Source: Chloroflexota bacterium
Lineage (GTDB): Bacteria; Chloroflexota; Dehalococcoidia; Lucifugimonadales; UBA3495
NCBI GenBank assembly: GCA_022561675.1
Contig: JADFQT010000061.1
Span: 1-10,616 of the forward strand
DNA length: 10,616 bases
Reading direction: 5' to 3'
Position 1 is the first letter of the stretch. The number at the start of each line of letters is the position of its first letter. Below the pieces are notes generated by a model. It worked only from the letters and a program-made list of their open reading frames with translations, had not been told where the DNA came from and did no database searches. The translations under genes and the position numbers were made by a program. Positions 6,538 through 10,616 of the stretch are shown in pieces.

Positions 6538-6758
6538 GCCTTTATCTCCTATGGACTCAAGGGGCCTTTTGGATTCAAGGTAGCTTTCTCAGATGGCAAG
6601 GACCGACAAGCTCCGGGATTTGGGATGAAGACCGGCTGTCCCTAGCCCGGCGGAATGAGGGAGCCATAGCTACCGAATAAGCATGGTTACCGTTGAAAAA
6701 CATTGCCGGTTTGCTTTACGGATTTGACTGGGGCCACCGAAAACGGGAGCCTAGCCAG

Positions 6759-6806
6759 TCATTTTGTCAGGCTTTCTGGCAATGCTTCCGTCAGTCCTTT
6801 CGTCAG
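6759..6806 (-). repeat. Four imperfect 12-nt tandem repeats at the aroE stop
   Basis: Read on the minus strand, four consecutive 12-nt units follow one another: CTGACGAAAGGA, CTGACGGAAGCA, TTGCCAGAAAGC and CTGACAAAATGA, followed by a partial CTGGC. The first unit overlaps the aroE stop codon. The rest of the aroE-aroC gap (6538-6758) holds no gene that I can support, only a pair of related 11-mers (CATAGCTACCG at 6665-6675 and CATGGTTACCG at 6682-6692). Confidence 0.5.
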
Positions 6807-7666
6807 TGCCCCGAGCCTGCCTCAGCCATCGCCCCGGTGGCCGCCTCCAGCATTACCGGTATGGGGGCCGGCTTTCCCGTCCACAGCTCAAAGGATGCCG
6901 CTCCCTGATGGACCAGCATCTGGATTCCCCCCAGGGTGGATGCGCCGGCCCGGCCCGCCGCCCGCAACAGCGGTGTTTCCATAGGATTATACACCAGGTC
7001 ATACACCAGAGCCGTGGGAGGTATCTGCTGCTGGAGTAACAGCGAGCGCCCCGAATCCGGACCATGGATCATGCCGACAGTAGTACAATTGACTATCAGC
7101 TCCGCGTTTACCGCGGCCAGGGCCAACTCGTCCCAGCTCATTTCGATGGCCCGGCAGGCGATTCCCCGCTCCCGGGCTATTGAGGCCAGCCGTTCCCCCC
7201 GAGCCAAGGTGCGGTTGGCTATAACCAGCTCGGCCACACCCTCTCGAATCAATGCCAGCACCACGCCCCGGGCGGCGCCACCCGCGCCGAGCACCAAGAC
7301 CCGCCTGCCTTCGCAGCGAAAATCCCGGGCGTCCCGCAACGCCTGGAGGAAGCCGTGGCTATCTGTGTTATATCCGGTGAGCTGGCCGTCCCGATGGACT
7401 ATGGTGTTGACCGCTCCAGCCTCCCGTGCTCCTTCATCCACCTCGTCCAAAAAGGGAATCACCGTCTCCTTATGCGGGACGGTGACATTGATGCCCAATT
7501 TGTCGGGCTGTCGCAATGCCCGGAGGAATTCGCCTACCCCTTCCGGGGCTACTTCCCAGGCCTGGTAGGTTGCGTCGATCCCCAGATGGTCCAGGGCCGC
7601 CTGCTGAAAGACAGGCGAGATGGAATGGGCGATGGGACGGCCAATAATGCCCAGTATTGCGCTCAC
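6803..7666 (-). CDS. aroE: Shikimate 5-dehydrogenase (NADP+)
   Basis: This enzyme reduces 3-dehydroshikimate to shikimate with NADPH. The protein has 287 residues, a normal length. The substrate domain has GRPIAHSISP (9-18, shikimate-binding Ser pair), INVTVPHKE (59-67, catalytic Lys66), and the NTD of GYNTDSHGF with catalytic Asp102. The Rossmann domain has the glycine-rich loop GAGGAARG (127-134) and NRT (151-153), the usual NADP-phosphate contact. Later motifs are DLVYNPMETPLL (223-234) and GIQMLVHQ (247-254). The start is GTG 7666, 11 nt after the stop of the upstream small gene. No strong ribosome site precedes it, so translational coupling to that gene is likely. Confidence 0.97.
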   Translation of the reverse strand: MSAILGIIGRPIAHSISPVFQQAALDHLGIDATYQAWEVAPEGVGEFLRALRQPDKLGINVTVPHKETVIPFLDEVDEGAREAGAVNTIVHRDGQLTGYNTDSHGFLQALRDARDFRCEGRRVLVLGAGGAARGVVLALIREGVAELVIANRTLARGERLASIARERGIACRAIEMSWDELALAAVNAELIVNCTTVGMIHGPDSGRSLLLQQQIPPTALVYDLVYNPMETPLLRAAGRAGASTLGGIQMLVHQGAASFELWTGKPAPIPVMLEAATGAMAEAGSGH

Positions 7667-7677
7667 GACCGGCGATC

Positions 7678-7983
7678 TTACAGAATGACTTCGAATAGCT
7701 CCCGGGAGCCCTTCACGGTATTGTCGTTTAGGTGGTTTATCAGCTGAGTGGCTTGTGCGTCGGGTTCTACGTAAAACCCGCGCTCAAAGGTATAGAACTG
7801 GTCGAGGCTATCCACTTCGACCTCCCAGATCACCGTGTCATAGCGCCCGGTAATATCCACATAGATCTTCCCGGTGGTGTTACCCATGTCGACAAATACT
7901 TGATTGATGGCCTTCAAATCTTCTACGATTTCCGGCGCCTTGCCCCGGCGGCAATGCATGACCTCACGTTGCATGTACTTCAT
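7678..7983 (-). CDS. Small conserved protein, probable dimeric alpha/beta-barrel (NIPSNAP-like) fold
   Basis: The protein has 101 residues, no signal peptide and no Cys motif. The pattern is strand (MKYMQREVMHCRRG), helix (KAPEIVEDLKAINQVFVDMG), strand (KIYVDITGRYD), strand (TVIWEVEVDSLDQF), helix and tail. This beta-alpha-beta-beta order, with a central DTVIWEVE strand, resembles the ferredoxin-like dimeric barrels of NIPSNAP and related proteins, but I do not recognise a specific family and assign no function. The start is ATG 7983, with GGAGGAGG just upstream (complement of 7991-7998); ATG 7974 is a second possibility. It shares a promoter with aroE and lies 11 nt before it. Confidence 0.7.
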   Translation of the reverse strand: MKYMQREVMHCRRGKAPEIVEDLKAINQVFVDMGNTTGKIYVDITGRYDTVIWEVEVDSLDQFYTFERGFYVEPDAQATQLINHLNDNTVKGSRELFEVIL

Positions 7984-8041
7984 GGGCCCCTCCTCCGTAC
8001 GGGGTTGACTTCGCGGTTGCCGATGCTATTTGTCAGCGACG

Positions 8042-8070
8042 AGTATACCAGCGGCCCTGTGAGCCAGCAA
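8042..8070 (-). promoter_or_regulatory. Extended -10 promoter for the small gene and aroE
   Basis: On the minus strand, TGGTATACT combines a TGn extension with -10 TATACT (8047-8042, 5 of 6). A -35 TTGCTG lies 17 nt upstream (8070-8065). Transcription would begin near 8035, about 50 nt before ATG 7983. Spacing and the extended -10 make this the best promoter in the window. Confidence 0.6.
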
Positions 8071-8104
8071 GCCGCGAGCTTTCGTCTAGGGCGGTGGGAA
8101 AGGG

Positions 8105-8722
8105 TCAGTAACCCGTATCTGAGCCGGCGGCGGTCAGATTGAGCACATTCACTCCTCCCACTTCCGTGAGGAATGTCTCGGCCGCCGTCAAGTCCCCAAC
8201 CATAAATGTCACGGTTTGTCCAGGTATTAGGATAGCCAAGGGCAGGTATTGCCCATCCTCAACCTGGGCCGACGCTACCTCGACTCCATTGACCAAAGCC
8301 CTAACGATGGTGCCTTCGGGGGCGGGCAATCCGTCCACGGTGACCGTTCCCACAAGTATTTGGGGGGGTCGATTCTGGCTCAGCTGGTCCAAATCTGGAA
8401 TCGGCGTAGGCGGCGGAAGCGGGGTCGGCGTGTGTGGCACGATTCCCGCCGAGAGCCTGGGCGTGGCCGTGGCCGTCGGCGCCAGGGTGGGGGTTGGCAG
8501 TGGTGTGGCGGTGGGCACTGCGCTGGGCACCGCGGTGGGAGTAGGGATGGTCGTAGCGGTGGGAACCGCCGTGGGCACAGTGGTCGCCGTAAGTTGAACT
8601 TCGAACTGGGCAACGGCGGTTGGAGCCGGAGCCACCGTGGGGTTTCCGCCGCAGGCTGCCACCAAAAGGACTAAAATAGATGCGAAAATACCGCTACATA
8701 TTGCTTTGGGTGGAACAGACAT
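8105..8722 (-). CDS. Pro-Thr-rich lipoprotein with C-terminal beta-sandwich-like domain
   Basis: The protein has 205 residues. Residues 1-24 form a lipoprotein signal: Lys6, a hydrophobic core, then lipobox VAAC with Cys24 as the lipidated residue. Residues 28-110 form a low-complexity linker of PT, PTA and PTP units, like the surface stalks common in Chloroflexota. Residues 118-200 look like a small all-beta domain: GTVTVDGLPAPEGTIVRA, a VNG turn, EDGQYL, then GQTVTFMVGD and a final strand ending VLNLTA. This is a carboxypeptidase-regulatory or Big-like layout, often used for surface presentation. The start is ATG 8722, with AGGAGG 5 nt upstream (complement of 8728-8733). It should be anchored to the outer face of the membrane. 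Ligand and role are unknown. Confidence 0.85.
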   Translation of the reverse strand: MSVPPKAICSGIFASILVLLVAACGGNPTVAPAPTAVAQFEVQLTATTVPTAVPTATTIPTPTAVPSAVPTATPLPTPTLAPTATATPRLSAGIVPHTPTPLPPPTPIPDLDQLSQNRPPQILVGTVTVDGLPAPEGTIVRALVNGVEVASAQVEDGQYLPLAILIPGQTVTFMVGDLTAAETFLTEVGGVNVLNLTAAGSDTGY

Positions 8723-8823
8723 CCCGACCTCCTCTTCTTCACTGCATTAACGCCGGGCTTTAATACCGGCTGATTAAGAAACCTTGGAGAATGTTTAAAA
8801 AGCTACTTTCTCTTCCTGAGCAA

Positions 8824-9023
8824 CTATCTCAAAATGTCACCCCGAGCCCTTCGGCGTTGCTCAGGATAAACTCCGCGTGGGGTCCAAAGTCCCCGAGCAT
8901 TTGGTCCTGACGCCATTGGCTATGGCGTAACTGTAATCCTGCCTCCGGAGGGGGTTACTGGCCTAGGTTTTAGATTCCTCGATCGCTTCGCTCTTTCGGA
9001 ATGACATTGGTCGTTTGAGTTAG
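8824..9023. repeat. Imperfect inverted-repeat element (MITE or paired REP type)
   Basis: This accounts for most of the 382-nt gene-free stretch between valS and the lipoprotein gene. The left arm has CTATCTCAAA (8824-8833) and AATGTCACCCCGA (8833-8845). The right arm, read in complement, has CTAACTCAAA (9023-9014) and AATGTCATTCCGA (9008-8996). The arms match at 9 of 10 and 11 of 13 positions, with five extra bases on the right. Inside are a 7-bp hairpin ACGCCAT/ATGGCGT (8910-8928) and a perfect palindrome CCTCCGGAGG (8942-8951) enclosed by GTAAC/GTTAC. There is no ORF of transposase type. The arms resemble short interspersed repeats that I associate with Chloroflexota genomes. Confidence 0.55.
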
Positions 9024-9070
9024 CTAATAGGTGGGAGTGCTGCGACCCCTTCTGACCTTCCCTTATTAGA

Positions 9071-9096
9071 GAGAGGGACATCTAAAACGCCCTCTC
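9071..9096 (-). terminator. Possible valS terminator hairpin
   Basis: A 7-bp stem GAGAGGG/CCCTCTC (9071-9077 with 9090-9096) with a 12-nt loop lies 9 nt beyond the valS stop. The tract that follows on the minus strand (TCTAATAAGGG) is poor in U, so termination strength is doubtful. Confidence 0.35.
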
Positions 9097-9104
9097 ATCA
9101 GGGT

Positions 9105-10616
9105 CTAGTCGGCGCTTAGCTGAGCCAGTATTTCTTCCAGGCGCTGGGTTTCCTCTCGTAGCGCCCGCAGCCGCTCCTCCTCGTTCTCCACCACCTCCGG
9201 CTTGGCTTTAGCCTTGAAATTGGGATTGGAAACCAAGGCCTCCACCCGCTGCAGGTTCTGGAGGCTGCCGTCCAGTACCCCCTTGAGACGGCTCTCCTCA
9301 GCAGAGAGGTCAACGACACCTTCCAAAGTGAGACGGATCACCAAGGGATTCACCACCAGCGTGATCCCTCTGGATGGTTTCTCAGTCCCGGCCCAAGTCC
9401 CGGAATCCTGGGCCTGCCCGGAATCCCGGTCTTGAATGTGCAAAGGTTCCACTCGGGAGAGGGAGCGAATTACCTCGGCCTCCTCTTCGATGGCCTCTTT
9501 GATCGTATTGATCGGACCCGGGGGGCCGTTGGCCTCGATGACGGCTTCCAGCTGCTGACTGGCGGGTATCCGCAGCTGAGACCTGGTGTTGCGGACCGCT
9601 CGGATCGTCTGGATTATCAGGGCGATCTCCTCCTCGGCCTGGCTATCAGTGCGGGGACTTGGGGCCTGGGGGTAGTGGGCAACCATCACCGATTCAGGCC
9701 TGCTACCTTCCCGCTGACCTTCTGGTGGCAGGCGCGCTATCAGGTTGCGCCAGATCTCTTCAGTGATGAAGGGCATAAAGGGGTGCATCAGCCGCAGAGT
9801 ACGCTCCAACACATGGGCCAGGGTTGGCAACGGGGACGGACCGACGCCCGACCTCAGCCGGATCTTGGCCATTTCGATATACCAGTCGCAGAAGTCGTTC
9901 CAGAAAAATTCGTAAAGCCTCTGCTGAGCCTCCCCAAGCTCGAAACTCTCCAGCGACTGATTTACTTCCGCCGTCAGGCGGTCCAGCAGACTGACGATCC
10001 AGCGGTCTTCCCGATGCTCCAGGTTGGGCAGGTCCCGCCAGCCTTCGGCCCGGGATTGGCTCTCTTTTTGACTCTCTAGGGTAGATATGACGTAACGAGC
10101 GGCGTTCCAGATCTTGTTGGCGAAATTTCGGGCTGCTTCCAGTTTGCCGTCGGTTATACGCATGTCGTTGCCCGGCGCGGTACCGGTGGTCAGGGCGAAT
10201 CGCAGGGCATCGGTACCGTAGCGCTCCACCAGGTCTAACGGGTCCATGGTATTCCCCCGGGTTTTACTCATCTTGGCGCCGCTGGCGTCTCGAATCAGCC
10301 CATGAAGAAAAACCGTCCGGAAGGGCACCTGACCGGTATTCTCGATGCCCATCATGATCATGCGGGCAACCCAGAAAAACAGGATATCGTAACCGCATTC
10401 CAGCACAGAAGTGGGGTAGAACCGCCGCAGGTCGTCAGTGTTTTCCGGCCAGCCCAGGGTGGAATGGGGCCACAACCCAGAGCTGAACCAGGTATCCAGA
10501 ACGTCCGGGTCTTGACGCAATTCGGCCGAGCCGCAGCTGGGGCAGCTTTCCAGGTCCTCAATGGATGCACTGGCCTGTCCGCAGCCGTCGCAATACCAGA
10601 CCGGGATTCGGTGCCC
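9105..10616 (-). CDS. valS: Valyl-tRNA synthetase, C-terminal part (5' end outside window)
   Basis: This enzyme attaches valine to tRNA-Val. The frame is open to the window edge and gives 503 residues, a little over half of a usual bacterial ValRS of about 880. It begins GHRIPVWYC. Cysteines at 9, 12, 25 and 28 form a zinc-ribbon pair (CDGC and CPSC) as in many class I enzymes. RQDPDVLDTWFSSGLWP is a ValRS hallmark. The second ATP signature is KMSKT (115-119), the Thr variant of KMSKS, in GAKMSKTRGN. The anticodon-binding helical domain follows (about 220-320), then an R-S-Q-L-R-I-P-like segment. The C-terminal coiled coil has VDLSAEESRLKG and a heptad-like Leu/Glu tail to the end. The HIGH motif and editing domain are upstream of the visible part. 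Confidence 0.98.
   Translation of the reverse strand, partial: GHRIPVWYCDGCGQASASIEDLESCPSCGSAELRQDPDVLDTWFSSGLWPHSTLGWPENTDDLRRFYPTSVLECGYDILFFWVARMIMMGIENTGQVPFRTVFLHGLIRDASGAKMSKTRGNTMDPLDLVERYGTDALRFALTTGTAPGNDMRITDGKLEAARNFANKIWNAARYVISTLESQKESQSRAEGWRDLPNLEHREDRWIVSLLDRLTAEVNQSLESFELGEAQQRLYEFFWNDFCDWYIEMAKIRLRSGVGPSPLPTLAHVLERTLRLMHPFMPFITEEIWRNLIARLPPEGQREGSRPESVMVAHYPQAPSPRTDSQAEEEIALIIQTIRAVRNTRSQLRIPASQQLEAVIEANGPPGPINTIKEAIEEEAEVIRSLSRVEPLHIQDRDSGQAQDSGTWAGTEKPSRGITLVVNPLVIRLTLEGVVDLSAEESRLKGVLDGSLQNLQRVEALVSNPNFKAKAKPEVVENEEERLRALREETQRLEEILAQLSAD

Noticed and set aside
6538..6802. Possible small gene in the aroE-aroC gap.
   Set aside because: Short plus-strand frames there overlap the aroE 3' end and have no ribosome site or recognisable protein. 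On the minus strand no frame has both a start signal and useful length.
8395..8600. G-rich low-complexity DNA considered as a tandem repeat or CRISPR-like array.
   Set aside because: It is the coding sequence of the Pro-Thr linker. There are no regular repeat-spacer units.
8139..8674. Gly/Val- and Arg-rich frames on the plus strand opposite the lipoprotein gene.
   Set aside because: They are the complement of the PT-repeat coding region and have no independent start signals or family features.

Overview
This window is a stretch of chromosomal housekeeping genes at roughly 55-60% G+C by eye. It most likely comes from a Chloroflexota bacterium, probably near the Dehalococcoidia. That assignment is an inference from three things: the gene set (pdxST beside a divergent double-GNAT protein, a P-loop/R3H ATPase and tmk), a lipoprotein with a long Pro-Thr linker, and an interspersed repeat resembling ones I associate with that group. 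No phage, IS transposase, CRISPR, rRNA or tRNA is visible.

Left half (1-4761, plus strand): a tightly packed series pdxS (5' end outside the window), pdxT, a GNAT-like protein, an AAA-type ATPase with an R3H domain, and tmk (thymidylate kinase). PdxS and PdxT together form the pyridoxal 5'-phosphate synthase. From pdxT onward the genes overlap or nearly touch: an ATGA overlap, then a 2-nt gap, then 24 nt. Three of the starts are TTG. The series ends at a strong hairpin that contains the tmk stop codon in its loop and can terminate transcription from both sides.

Right half (4829-10616, minus strand, converging on the first): in transcription order valS (5' end outside the window), a Pro-Thr-rich lipoprotein, a small alpha/beta-barrel-like protein plus aroE, aroC, and a small selenoprotein. 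AroE and AroC are two steps of the shikimate/chorismate pathway.

The main discovery is the small gene at 4829-5113. A conventional ORF call starts at an internal ATG (5044) and gives a 71-residue fragment. Reading from the upstream ATG at 5113, which has a good Shine-Dalgarno site and a plausible promoter, gives a 94-residue SelW/Rdx-family protein whose CxxC redox motif is Cys-Val-Pro-Sec. The Sec codon is an in-frame TGA at 5069-5071. It is followed by a hairpin with the expected position and shape of a bacterial SECIS. The organism should therefore encode SelA, SelB, SelD and tRNA-Sec elsewhere.

The only gene-free stretch over 300 bases (8723-9104, between valS and the lipoprotein) contains a roughly 200-bp imperfect inverted-repeat element that looks like a MITE or paired REP sequence.
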